Source: Parvularcula sp. (GTDB lineage Bacteria; Pseudomonadota; Alphaproteobacteria; Caulobacterales; Parvularculaceae). Taken from it: a stretch of DNA of 6,151 nucleotides. A program made the position numbers and the translations under genes. The notes below the pieces were generated by a model. It saw only the letters and a list, made by a program, of their open reading frames with translations. It was not told the DNA's origin and searched no databases. Below, in pieces: positions 1-6,027 of the stretch; the stretch's first letter is position 1; every line of letters starts with the position of its first letter. The DNA lies in contig DNZB01000389.1 of assembly GCA_003506635.1 (NCBI GenBank), forward strand, positions 12,020-18,170, in the 5' to 3' direction.

Positions 1-1235
1 ATGCGGCGGTCGGCGTATTCGACGATGACGATGGCGTTATCGACGAGCATCCCGACCGCGAGGATGAGGCCGAACATCACCATCAGATTGAGCGTCACGC
101 CGAAGGCGGCGAGGAACAGGAAACTCATCAGGAACGACGTCGGGATCGCGACGCCGACCATCAACGCGGAGCGCACGCCAAGGGCCGCGACGATCACGAT
201 CATGACGAGGAAAACCGCAGTCAGAACCGAGGAGGTGAGGCCCGCGAGATTGTCGCGTACGCTGACAGATGCGTCGCGCAAGAATTCGTACCGGATCGAC
301 GCCGGCCAGGTCGTCGCGTCGTCGCGGACGATCTTTTGTGCGGCCTCGATCGTCTCGATGATGTTGGCGCCGGCGCGCTTGGTGATTTCAACGCCGATCG
401 CGGGGCGTCCATTGAAGAGCGCATAGCCTTGGCGGTCGACGAAGGTCCGGCGAACCTCGGCGAGGTCGCCGACGGTGACGACACGGTCGCCGTTGACGCG
501 CACGGGAATGTCGCGCACGTCGGCGGCGGTCTTGATGAGGCCCGGGGCTTTCACTTGAAAGCGGCCGTCGGCGAAATCCGCCGCGCCTGCGGTGACAAGC
601 TGGTTATTGGCGGTGACGGCGCCGACGACCTCGGCCGCAGTGAGGCCGTAGGATTGCAGTGTTTCGGGGCGCACGATGATTTCAAGGAGCTCCTCGCGAG
701 CGCCGGTCAAACGCGCTTCCAGAACGCCGCCGACGCTGCGCAAGGCGTCTTCAAGCCGCTTGGCGATGCGAAAGATCGCCCGTTCCGGCGCGTCGCCGTA
801 GATGATCGTCGTCAGGATCGGGAACTCGTTCTGGATGTTGAATTCGGTGACCACCGGCTCCTCGGCGCTCGCCGGATATTCCGCCTTGGCGCGATCGACC
901 GCCTCGCGCACGTCGAGCACCGCCTGATCGACGTCGATGGTCGTTGCGAATTCAAGGATGATCTGCGCCGCGCCGTCATAGGCGAGGCTGTCCATCTGCA
1001 CGAGGCCCTCGACCGACTGCAGCTCAAGCTCGGTCGGGCGGACGAGCAGACGCTCGCCGTCTTCGGGCGAAATGCCGGGCAGCGGCAATGTCACGAGCAC
1101 GAAGGGCGCTGGAATGTCGGGTTCGGCCTCGCGCGGGATGTTGATATAGGAGAACGCGCCGAAAATCGTCACGATCAGAAGCGCCGTCAGCACGACCCGG
1201 ATGCGCGAGAAGGCAGCGTCGATGAGACCGGTCAT
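1..1235 (-). CDS. RND-family efflux transporter permease, AcrB-like (N-terminal 411 residues; 3' end beyond window)
   Basis: This is the inner-membrane proton-driven pump subunit of a tripartite RND exporter. The reading frame is open from ATG at 1235 to the window edge. Full-length members have about 1,000-1,050 residues, so roughly 40% is present. Visible parts are: TM1 at about residues 12-31; a periplasmic porter region (about 32-330) containing the family-typical start PREAEPDI and ELQSVEGL; TM2 about 332-352; TM3 about 356-378; and TM4 about 384-406 with the signature GMLVDNAIVIVE. D399 matches the first of the two proton-relay aspartates of AcrB TM4 (D407); the second (D408) is Asn here, as in many other family members. 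The start codon overlaps the stop of the adaptor gene as ATGA, which implies translational coupling. Substrate cannot be read from the sequence. Membership of the family is certain; drug versus other export is not. Confidence 0.95.
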   Translation of the reverse strand, partial: MTGLIDAAFSRIRVVLTALLIVTIFGAFSYINIPREAEPDIPAPFVLVTLPLPGISPEDGERLLVRPTELELQSVEGLVQMDSLAYDGAAQIILEFATTIDVDQAVLDVREAVDRAKAEYPASAEEPVVTEFNIQNEFPILTTIIYGDAPERAIFRIAKRLEDALRSVGGVLEARLTGAREELLEIIVRPETLQSYGLTAAEVVGAVTANNQLVTAGAADFADGRFQVKAPGLIKTAADVRDIPVRVNGDRVVTVGDLAEVRRTFVDRQGYALFNGRPAIGVEITKRAGANIIETIEAAQKIVRDDATTWPASIRYEFLRDASVSVRDNLAGLTSSVLTAVFLVMIVIVAALGVRSALMVGVAIPTSFLMSFLFLAAFGVTLNLMVMFGLILAVGMLVDNAIVIVEYADRR

Positions 1236-2299
1236 GATGAAGCGCCCGCAATCTCCGCGGTCACCGTCTCGCCGTCCTTCACATAGTCCTGGCCGCGCAC
1301 GATGACGCGTTGCGGGCCTTCAAGTCCTGCGACCCAGACGCCCTCGCGCTCCTCGCCGATGATGCTGACGGCGTGAAAGCGGGCGCGGTTCGCCGCGTCG
1401 ATCAGCTTGACGCCGATGCGGCCGTCATCGCCAAGCGTCAATGCCGATCGCGGAATTTTGTGCGCCGGGCGCGCCGCGCTTAGCACGGTGACGTCAGCCG
1501 TGACGCCGTCCCGAAGCTTGCCGTCCGGGTTTGGAATCTCAATCTCGATGTCGAAGGTGCGCGTCGCCGGATCGGCGGCGGCGGCGACGAAGCGGACGGC
1601 GCCGTCCACGATTTCGCCGGTCGCGATCGATGCGCGCGCGCGGTCGCCCGCCCGGACCAGCGCGACATCTTTTTCGGCGACAGCGCCCTTGATCAGGAAC
1701 GGCGATGGCTTGACGACCGTTCCGCAGGGATCGCCGGGTTTCAGCAAATCCCCGACTTCCGCCGAGCGCACGTCGAAAACGCCGTCGAACGGCGCGCGGA
1801 TCTGTGTCTTTTCAAGTTCGATCAAGGCGCGGTCGGCGTTGGCGCGGGCCTGGTCGCGCGCGGCTTTCAGCCCCGCAAGGCCGGCTTCCGAGCGAAAGCC
1901 TTCGGCCGCGAGCTTGACCGCCGCCTGGTAGTCGATCTCCGCCTTGCCGAGCGCTGCTTCAGCTTCGCGCCGGGCGGCCGCCCGCGCTTCGACGTCGATG
2001 CGGCAGAGGACATCGCCCTCCCGGACCGCCGCGCCTTGCGCCACCGGCGCTGCTGTCACGACGCCGGAGGCGTCAGCGCGCACGATCGCTTTCTGGTCAG
2101 CTTCCGTGCGTCCGCGAATGGATAGCGCGCCAGCCCTCGTCTCGGGCCGGGACTCGATGGCGACGACGAAAAGCTCGGCCTTCTTGGCCGGTGCGTCTTC
2201 CGGCGTCGAAAGGAGCCGCAGCCCTGAGCGGACGGTGAAATAAGCGACGGTGACCGCGACGATCGCGAGGGCGGTTTTGACGGAAGACGACAGACGCAT
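1232..2299 (-). CDS. RND efflux periplasmic adaptor (HlyD/AcrA-type membrane fusion protein)
   Basis: A 355-residue adaptor that should bridge the RND pump encoded next to it and an outer-membrane channel. Domains in order: a short cytoplasmic N-terminus and one membrane anchor (about residues 7-23); the first half of the lipoyl-like domain (about 70-103, ASGVVTAAPVAQGAAVREGD); an alpha-helical hairpin (about 104-165, Ala/Glu/Arg rich); the second lipoyl half, starting at the family hallmark IRAPFDGVF (167-175); a beta-barrel (about 200-275); and a membrane-proximal C-terminal domain (about 280-350). I chose the ATG at 2299 because AGGA lies 7 bases upstream and the anchor begins directly after it. 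Upstream GTG/ATG codons at 2377 and 2374 would add an Arg-rich stretch and fall close to the predicted transcription start. There is no lipobox Cys, so it is anchored by the TM helix. The helical hairpin is short, as in compact RND adaptors. Confidence 0.93.
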   Translation of the reverse strand: MRLSSSVKTALAIVAVTVAYFTVRSGLRLLSTPEDAPAKKAELFVVAIESRPETRAGALSIRGRTEADQKAIVRADASGVVTAAPVAQGAAVREGDVLCRIDVEARAAARREAEAALGKAEIDYQAAVKLAAEGFRSEAGLAGLKAARDQARANADRALIELEKTQIRAPFDGVFDVRSAEVGDLLKPGDPCGTVVKPSPFLIKGAVAEKDVALVRAGDRARASIATGEIVDGAVRFVAAAADPATRTFDIEIEIPNPDGKLRDGVTADVTVLSAARPAHKIPRSALTLGDDGRIGVKLIDAANRARFHAVSIIGEEREGVWVAGLEGPQRVIVRGQDYVKDGETVTAEIAGASS

Positions 2300-2310
2300 G
2301 GGCTTATCCT
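2297..2310 (-). promoter_or_regulatory. Ribosome binding site deciding the adaptor start
   Basis: On the minus strand AGGA is followed by seven bases (TAAGCCC) and then ATG at 2299. This fixes the adaptor start 26 codons inside the longest open frame. Confidence 0.65.
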
Positions 2311-2373
2311 GCGCCAGTAATCTTGACCGGCGGTGTGCAAGGGGCAGTACGCCGGCAACGCGCGCCGGGACCA

Positions 2374-2407
2374 TCACTATACATAATTAAACTAGATAGT
2401 TTATCAA
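2374..2407 (-). promoter_or_regulatory. Probable promoter of the adaptor-RND operon
   Basis: Reading the minus strand, TTGATA (2407-2402) matches five of six bases of the sigma-70 -35 box. The -10 is less clear: TATGTA follows after 16 bases, and TATAGT, a better match, after 20. The 16-bp palindrome occupies the spacer. A start near 2370 would give a leader of about 70 bases before ATG at 2299. Confidence 0.4.
2388..2403. promoter_or_regulatory. 16-bp palindromic operator, TetR-type, controlling the efflux operon
   Basis: The sequence TAAACTAGATAGTTTA consists of 7-bp arms (TAAACTA/TAGTTTA) separated by GA. It lies in an AT-rich island within otherwise GC-rich DNA. Size, symmetry and position are those of operators bound by TetR/AcrR-family repressors, which commonly control RND pumps. 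It starts about 90 bases upstream of the adaptor ATG and directly follows a good -35 hexamer on the minus strand, so a bound repressor would block RNA polymerase. No regulator gene lies in the window. The identity of the binding protein is inferred. Confidence 0.6.
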
Positions 2408-2428
2408 AATCATTCCGCAAGGCTGCGG
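2405..2428 (-). terminator. Weak intrinsic terminator candidate after the tyrosine kinase gene
   Basis: On the minus strand CCGCA-GCCT-TGCGG (2428-2415) forms a 5-bp stem with a 4-base loop, 16 bases after the kinase stop codon. It is followed by AATGATTTTGA, an interrupted T-rich stretch. The stem is short, so termination may be partial, allowing some read-through into the efflux operon. It abuts the efflux promoter. Confidence 0.35.
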
Positions 2429-2444
2429 CATGGCGCGCCGGCGC

Positions 2445-3254
2445 TCAATAATACTGGGCGCCGATCATCGCTTCTGGCGGGGCCTTGTTCAGGACCGTCC
2501 CGACGACATTGACGCCGTTGAGGAGCCTGATCGATTCGCGGATTTCCGGCTCGCGCGATTGACCGCTGGCGACGACAAGAAGCACGCAGTCGACCTTCGG
2601 CAGGAAGGCGATGGTATCGTCGCAGCCGAGCATCGGCGACATGTCGAAGATCACGATGCGCGAGCCGAAGTCGTTGATCGTCCGGGCGATCAATTCGTCC
2701 GCCTTGGCCGAGGTCAGGTGCTCCGCGCCCCGCCGCGACACGCGCTCATTGGCGATGAGGAGGACATCCGGAAGGTCAGGCTTCACCGTCACGTCGGAGA
2801 GGGACGCTGCGCCCTCGAAATAGTCGAGGATCGAGGGCGCATTGCGAACGCCCAGATATTCGGCGACGCGCGGACGATAGAAATCGAGATCGACGAGCGT
2901 CGCGCGTGAACCTTGCTTCGACCCGACCGCGATGGCGAGATTGATGGCGGTCACGGTTTTTCCCGCGCCCGAGCCAGGCGAGATGACAGCGAGCGTCCGC
3001 CAGTTTTTCTCTTCCATCTTCTGCAGGACGCGCGTTCTAAGGACCCTATAGGCGTTAAGCACCGGGTCCTGCTCATTAGAGATGATGCGATGCTCGGCGA
3101 AGCGGTCAAAGTCGCATGCGACTTCCGCGAACGCCTCCGCCGGGCGGTGCGGCGAGTGCTGGAAGCGCTGCAAGGGCGACGCGCCTGCCGCCGGCGTCCC
3201 GGCGCTGACACGGTCCTTGCGGGCTTTTGTGACGGCTTCTCGGATGCGATCCAT
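2445..3254 (-). CDS. CpsD/CapB-type cytoplasmic tyrosine (BY) kinase, exopolysaccharide synthesis
   Basis: A 269-residue P-loop ATPase of the bacterial tyrosine-kinase family, which phosphorylates itself on C-terminal tyrosines and, with a Wzz-type partner, controls polysaccharide polymerisation and export at the inner membrane. Visible motifs: a family-typical helix NAYRVLRTRV (67-76) preceding the ATPase core; Walker A GSGAGKT (94-100, K99); Walker A' VDLDFYRP (121-128, D122 and D124); Walker B IVIFDMSP (200-207, D204). The first 60 or so residues are a basic, Pro/Ala-rich, probably flexible extension. The C-terminus ends in only two tyrosines (Y268, Y269) instead of a longer cluster. ATG at 3254 was chosen because it follows the Wzz stop by 5 bases; the longer GTG start at 3419 would run 160 bases into the Wzz gene. 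No strong Shine-Dalgarno is seen, which suggests coupling to wzz. A MinD/ParA-like ATPase is the alternative, but the context favours the kinase. Confidence 0.88.
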   Translation of the reverse strand: MDRIREAVTKARKDRVSAGTPAAGASPLQRFQHSPHRPAEAFAEVACDFDRFAEHRIISNEQDPVLNAYRVLRTRVLQKMEEKNWRTLAVISPGSGAGKTVTAINLAIAVGSKQGSRATLVDLDFYRPRVAEYLGVRNAPSILDYFEGAASLSDVTVKPDLPDVLLIANERVSRRGAEHLTSAKADELIARTINDFGSRIVIFDMSPMLGCDDTIAFLPKVDCVLLVVASGQSREPEIRESIRLLNGVNVVGTVLNKAPPEAMIGAQYY

Positions 3255-3259
3255 GGGCT

Positions 3260-4879
3260 TTACGTCGTTTTCAGGCGGCCGAAGCGCGGAAGAGCGAGGC
3301 GCCGCGTCTTGCCGCCGTCGATATAGGGAATGATGGCGATTGGCGGCTCTTTCGCGATCGCTTCTAGATGGCGCCGGCCGCGCAGGCTCGCCAGCGCGAT
3401 TTCCGCAATCGCAGCGCACGCCGCGCCGGCGGCGAGCGCTCCGGCGATCAGCATGATGATTAATTGGCCGCGCTTCGGGCTCGTCGGCTTGTCGGGCCGC
3501 TGCGCCGCTTCGAGGATCGTGAATTTCTCTGCTTTCTGTTCGCCTTCAAGATTGGCAGAGAGGACCGCGGCCGACTGCTTGTCGCGCAACGCCTGATATT
3601 CGGCGGTCCGATTCTCGTAATCGCGCGTCAACGCCGACAATCCGCGCTCGACGATCGGCGTCCGGGCGATGCGGTCCTGCATGTCGGCGATGGTTTGTTT
3701 TAGCGCGCTGATCTGATCCTCGTTCGCGGCAAGCCGGCTCGACGTCGTGTCCATGCGCCCTTGCAGCTGCGTCATCACGATGTCGGCGGTGCCGGCGGCG
3801 GCTTCCTTGGCGATCTGCGCCGACAGCGCCTCGCGCGCTTCAGCGGCGGCGTCGCGCTTGCCGGCGATGACGGCCTCATCAACGGGCTCGGCCTTGCGCG
3901 CTTCGCGCAAGGCGAGGTCAGCGGCGGCAAGGTCGTTCCGCAACTTCTGCACGGCCGCGCTCGGCGCGAGCTGGCGTTCGAGAGCGCGAATCTGGTCGCG
4001 CACCGCGCGCACGTCGGGGTGCTGATCCGTCTTGTCGGCGCGCAGCGCGGCGAGCTGGGTCTTCAGACGCAAGATTTCCTGGGCCGGGCCGTCGGCCCCG
4101 CCGGCGCCCGCGAGGTAGGTCGCGATCTGCGTCTGGATCGAGGTCAGTTCTTCCTCGGCGAGATTGGCCGCGGCTTCAGCGCGCGTCAGCTCTTCCTGCG
4201 AGCGGATCAACGTGTCGCGGTGGAGGTCGAGATTTTCGGGAAGCGCGTCTGCGTTCTCGGATTTGTACTTGGCGATGCGTTCATCCATCTCGTCGATCAG
4301 GTCGGCGAGGCGGCGCGTCTCCTGGGTGAAGAATTCGGTCGCGGTCGAGGCGCCTTCCGTCCGTGTGCGGACATCCTCGCTGAGGAACAGCGTCATGAAC
4401 TCGTTGGCGACCTGAAACGCCTTGTCGGGCGAGCGGTCGGCGTAGCCGACGGTGAAGGCGATCGTCGTATCGTTCGCGCCCTTCTTCTTTTTTTTCTGGC
4501 TGGGGCCCGGCGCCGATGAAATGATCTGGACGTCGAAGGCCTCCCGCATCTTCTCGACGCGCTCGCTTTCGGAAAGTCCGAGTTCCCTCGGAAAGAGGCC
4601 GTACTTCTCGGCGACTTCAAGCAGCCGGTTGCGAGTCAGAACGCGCTGGCCGATCGTCTGGATTCGCTCCTCCGCGTAGGCGTTGACGGTCGTCTGGACC
4701 CATTCCTCGGGGATCTGCTGGGATTCGATCAAGATCTTGCCGCGCGCCTCGTAGATCGGCGGCAGCAGCATGATCGCAATGACGCCGGCCGGAACAAGCA
4801 CAAGGACCGGGACCAGAAAATAGACAAGACGCCGCTTCAGGATGATCAGCACGTCCTCAAGCGAGAATTCATCGTTCAT
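3260..4879 (-). CDS. Wzz/GumC-type polysaccharide co-polymerase (chain-length determinant)
   Basis: A 539-residue inner-membrane protein that sets EPS chain length and partners the adjacent kinase. Structure: Wzz N-terminal domain (FSLEDVLIILKRRL, 5-18); TM1 about 19-40; periplasmic alpha/beta part (about 41-180) with QRVLTRNRLLEVAEKYGLFP; a long coiled-coil region (about 185-435) containing the family motif HPDVRAV (287-293); the Pro-rich segment RPDKPTSPKR (461-470); TM2 about 472-494; and a cytoplasmic tail of about 45 residues with PPIAIIPYI (512-520), the element that precedes the kinase domain in fused Wzc-like proteins. The kinase gene follows after 5 bases, so this is a split form. 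Length is typical of GumC-like PCP-2/XrtA-associated members and longer than plain O-antigen Wzz. ATG at 4879 has only a weak GAG 8 bases upstream. A Lys run (129-133) is encoded over an A8 tract. Confidence 0.9.
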   Translation of the reverse strand: MNDEFSLEDVLIILKRRLVYFLVPVLVLVPAGVIAIMLLPPIYEARGKILIESQQIPEEWVQTTVNAYAEERIQTIGQRVLTRNRLLEVAEKYGLFPRELGLSESERVEKMREAFDVQIISSAPGPSQKKKKKGANDTTIAFTVGYADRSPDKAFQVANEFMTLFLSEDVRTRTEGASTATEFFTQETRRLADLIDEMDERIAKYKSENADALPENLDLHRDTLIRSQEELTRAEAAANLAEEELTSIQTQIATYLAGAGGADGPAQEILRLKTQLAALRADKTDQHPDVRAVRDQIRALERQLAPSAAVQKLRNDLAAADLALREARKAEPVDEAVIAGKRDAAAEAREALSAQIAKEAAAGTADIVMTQLQGRMDTTSSRLAANEDQISALKQTIADMQDRIARTPIVERGLSALTRDYENRTAEYQALRDKQSAAVLSANLEGEQKAEKFTILEAAQRPDKPTSPKRGQLIIMLIAGALAAGAACAAIAEIALASLRGRRHLEAIAKEPPIAIIPYIDGGKTRRLALPRFGRLKTT

Positions 4880-4907
4880 CGGGCAAGCTCACGAACGTCA
4901 GGCCAAA

Positions 4908-4944
4908 GGGAGGCCCCTCCCGTCTCGACACCCGGTGACGGGAG
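4908..4944 (-). promoter_or_regulatory. Overlapping alternative hairpins in the wzz leader
   Basis: In the minus-strand transcript CTCCCGTC (4944-4937) pairs perfectly with GACGGGAG (4924-4917) across a 12-base loop. The GGGAG part of that second arm is also the first arm of GGGAGG-GG-CCTCCC (4921-4908), which is followed by TTT. The two stems share bases and cannot form together. The element ends about 28 bases before the wzz ATG. It may act as an attenuator, a translation-modulating structure or a DNA operator. The pairing is seen; the function is inferred. Confidence 0.4.
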
Positions 4945-4947
4945 CAA

Positions 4948-4964
4948 AATAGGCGCCGGTCGCG
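4948..4964 (-). repeat. 17-bp inverted repeat, left copy
   Basis: Read on the minus strand this is CGCGACCGGCGCCTATT. It matches the right copy (5948-5964, plus strand) at 16 of 17 positions, including 13 consecutive bases. It lies in the wzz leader, just upstream of the overlapping hairpins. Its GCGCCGGT core (plus-strand reading) recurs once more at 4973-4980. Confidence 0.45.
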
Positions 4965-4977
4965 GGCCCCCAGCGCC

Positions 4978-5006
4978 GGTATGTCGCCGCCTGCGCGGTC
5001 TCGCAA
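4978..5006 (-). promoter_or_regulatory. Weak promoter candidate for the wzz-kinase operon
   Basis: On the minus strand TTGCGA (5006-5001) and CATACC (4983-4978) are 17 bases apart, a rough sigma-70 match (the -10 box has only three consensus bases). The position is sensible: after the PEP-CTERM terminator and about 100 bases before the wzz ATG. An alternative -10 is TATTTT at 4951-4946, without a good -35. The strong upstream terminator implies that a promoter must exist in 4880-5025, but this one is tentative. Confidence 0.2.
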
Positions 5007-5025
5007 CTCCAAAATGGGCAGCGGC

Positions 5026-5063
5026 AAAAAAGCGAACCGGCCCCCCGCGAGGGGGGCCGGTTC
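5026..5063 (-). terminator. Strong intrinsic terminator of the PEP-CTERM gene
   Basis: A perfect 13-bp stem (5063-5051 with 5046-5034; GAACCGGCCCCCC and its complement) closes on a 4-base loop. On the minus strand it is followed by GC and six T residues (5031-5026). It begins 25 bases after the PEP-CTERM stop codon. There is no T-run on the other side, so it acts only in the minus direction. It should separate the PEP-CTERM transcript from wzz. Confidence 0.93.
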
Positions 5064-5088
5064 CTTACTCTCGTAACCGAGGGCTCGA

Positions 5089-5760
5089 TTATGCGGCGCG
5101 GCGGCGGCTCGCGGCGAAGCCGAGGCCGGCGAGGCCCGACAACAGCAGCGGCAGGGCGCCCGGGACCGGGATTTCGTTCGAGATCGAGGCGACGAAGAAC
5201 TTGGCGTTCACGCCTTGATCTTTCAGGAAGTCCCAGCGGATCCAGTCAACAAGGCCGAAATTGTGCGTGGTGGCGTCAGCGAACGACAGCACCAGCTGCG
5301 ATACGACGCCGGCAAGGCTGGTCGTGATCTGGACGAGCAGCGGCGAGTCGTTGAGCGATTCGAAGCGGTTGTTGAAAGACATGCGGACGATTTCGAACGG
5401 ACCATCGACGAAATCGACGCGAACGAACTCGCCATGATCGACAGTGTCATCGCCCGAGGGGACGCACTGCATCATGCGGTCGAGCGAAGTACAGGTGCCA
5501 AGCCCGGCCTGACGGCCCTTGAAGCCCGGCGCCGGCGCTTCGAAAGCGTTGAAATAGGCGAATTCAAAGGCTTCGCCGCCGCGGCCGCCGGAGAACCGGA
5601 GATTGAGGCCGCCGAGATTTGCGGTGTTGAGAACGGTGCCGTCCGCAACGCCACGCTCGCCGCCGACATTGGCTTCTTTGGCGAAATTGATCGTCGTGGC
5701 GCCAGCCGCACCACCAGCCACGAGGGCGGCCGCAGCCAACCCGGCGAGGAACTTCTTCAT
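5089..5760 (-). CDS. PEP-CTERM (VPLPA-type) sorting-domain secreted protein, unknown function
   Basis: A 223-residue exported protein. It has a Sec signal peptide (MKKF, then an Ala/Leu/Gly-rich core to about residue 21, probable cleavage after GAAGA). The mature region (22-195) is not recognised; it looks beta-rich, with Gly/Asp/Asn-rich stretches and two cysteines (C90, C99) that could form a disulfide. The C-terminus is a textbook sorting tail: PVPGALP (198-204), a hydrophobic helix LLLSGLAGLGFAA (205-217) and an Arg cluster SRRRAA. Family knowledge says an exosortase cleaves near the P-rich motif and that such proteins are exported in EPS-forming bacteria. I chose ATG at 5760 because GGGGG lies 7 bases upstream; a TTG at 5766 in the same frame would sit almost on that site. 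It is followed by its own terminator. A C-terminal paralog lies upstream at 6028-6151. Confidence 0.88.
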   Translation of the reverse strand: MKKFLAGLAAAALVAGGAAGATTINFAKEANVGGERGVADGTVLNTANLGGLNLRFSGGRGGEAFEFAYFNAFEAPAPGFKGRQAGLGTCTSLDRMMQCVPSGDDTVDHGEFVRVDFVDGPFEIVRMSFNNRFESLNDSPLLVQITTSLAGVVSQLVLSFADATTHNFGLVDWIRWDFLKDQGVNAKFFVASISNEIPVPGALPLLLSGLAGLGFAASRRRAA

Positions 5761-5772
5761 GGACAAACCCCC
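5758..5772 (-). promoter_or_regulatory. Ribosome binding site deciding the PEP-CTERM start
   Basis: GGGGG followed by TTTGTCC and ATG on the minus strand gives ideal spacing for the ATG at 5760. The in-frame TTG at 5766 is only one base from the G-run, too close to be used. Confidence 0.55.
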
Positions 5773-5872
5773 AGAAAGGTTACTTGGTTACGAGAACAAA
5801 AGGCCGCGATGGTTCAATACCGCAGTTGCACATACCAATGCGGGACGACCCGACCAGAGTCAACTTAATTCG

Positions 5873-5928
5873 CGCCATCATGGCGAAAAATGAGTTAAGA
5901 ATTGTCACCATTTTTCAGGGGCTAGCCC
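5873..5928. repeat. Cluster of three inverted repeats upstream of the PEP-CTERM gene
   Basis: Three adjacent symmetrical elements lie 113-168 bases ahead of the ATG at 5760: CGCCAT-C-ATGGCG (5873-5885); GAAAAATG and CATTTTTC separated by 16 bases (5885-5916); and the perfect decamer GGGCTAGCCC (5919-5928). All arms are exact. They may be protein-binding sites or RNA stems. A minus-strand TTGACT (5863-5858) nearby resembles a -35 box, but I see no matching -10. Confidence 0.45.
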
Positions 5929-5938
5929 GGTTTTCCCC

Positions 5939-5960
5939 AAAAGCGGGCGCAACCGGCGCC
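5939..5960 (-). terminator. Intrinsic terminator candidate for the right-hand PEP-CTERM gene
   Basis: On the minus strand GGCGC-CGGTT-GCGCC (5960-5946) forms a 5-bp G/C-only stem. It is followed by CGC and four T residues (5942-5939). It lies about 67 bases after the stop codon at 6028. It is short, so confidence is moderate. Confidence 0.4.
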
Positions 5961-5964
5961 TATT
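5948..5964 (+). repeat. 17-bp inverted repeat, right copy
   Basis: CGCAACCGGCGCCTATT on the plus strand, in opposite orientation to the copy at 4948-4964. The pair encloses the complete PEP-CTERM gene with its upstream region and terminator. This copy overlaps the candidate terminator stem at 5946-5960. Confidence 0.45.
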
Positions 5965-6027
5965 CCCGTATTTGGTGTCGGAAATCGAATGCGGAATCGC
6001 CAGGGACAATCTATAGTAAGTCCGCTT

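Noticed and set aside
1196..1206. D399-N400 in TM4 of the RND pump as an inactivating loss of a proton-relay Asp
   Set aside because: VDN in place of VDD is common among functional RND subfamilies, and the first Asp is present.
336..1286. Long plus-strand open frame (316 codons) opposite the RND gene
   Set aside because: It is antisense to a clearly conserved transporter and reads as Asp/Arg/Gly-rich low-information protein with no motif, as expected in GC-rich DNA.
2300..2377. Upstream GTG/ATG starts for the adaptor
   Set aside because: They place Arg-rich sequence before the membrane anchor and lie close to the predicted transcription start; ATG at 2299 has a good ribosome site.
3255..3419. 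GTG start at 3419 for the kinase gene
   Set aside because: It would overlap wzz by 160 bases and add an Arg/Pro-rich segment unlike the family; ATG at 3254 gives tight operon spacing.
3761..4519. Plus-strand open frame (252 codons) opposite wzz
   Set aside because: Antisense shadow of the Wzz coiled-coil region; Arg/Gly/Leu-rich composition and no recognisable domain.
5804..5826. Sigma-54 (-24/-12) promoter TTGGTATGTGCAACTGC upstream of the PEP-CTERM gene, attractive because some PEP-CTERM genes are controlled by PrsR/sigma-54
   Set aside because: The GG and GC dinucleotides are 11 bases apart, not the required 10, and the flanking bases match poorly.
5215..5868. Plus-strand open frame (217 codons) opposite the PEP-CTERM gene
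   Set aside because: The minus-strand protein has a signal peptide, sorting tail, ribosome site and terminator; the plus frame has none of these.
4880..6027. tRNA, small RNA genes or CRISPR repeats in the intergenic regions
   Set aside because: No cloverleaf-compatible segment and no regularly spaced repeats were seen; the structures there are terminators and isolated inverted repeats.
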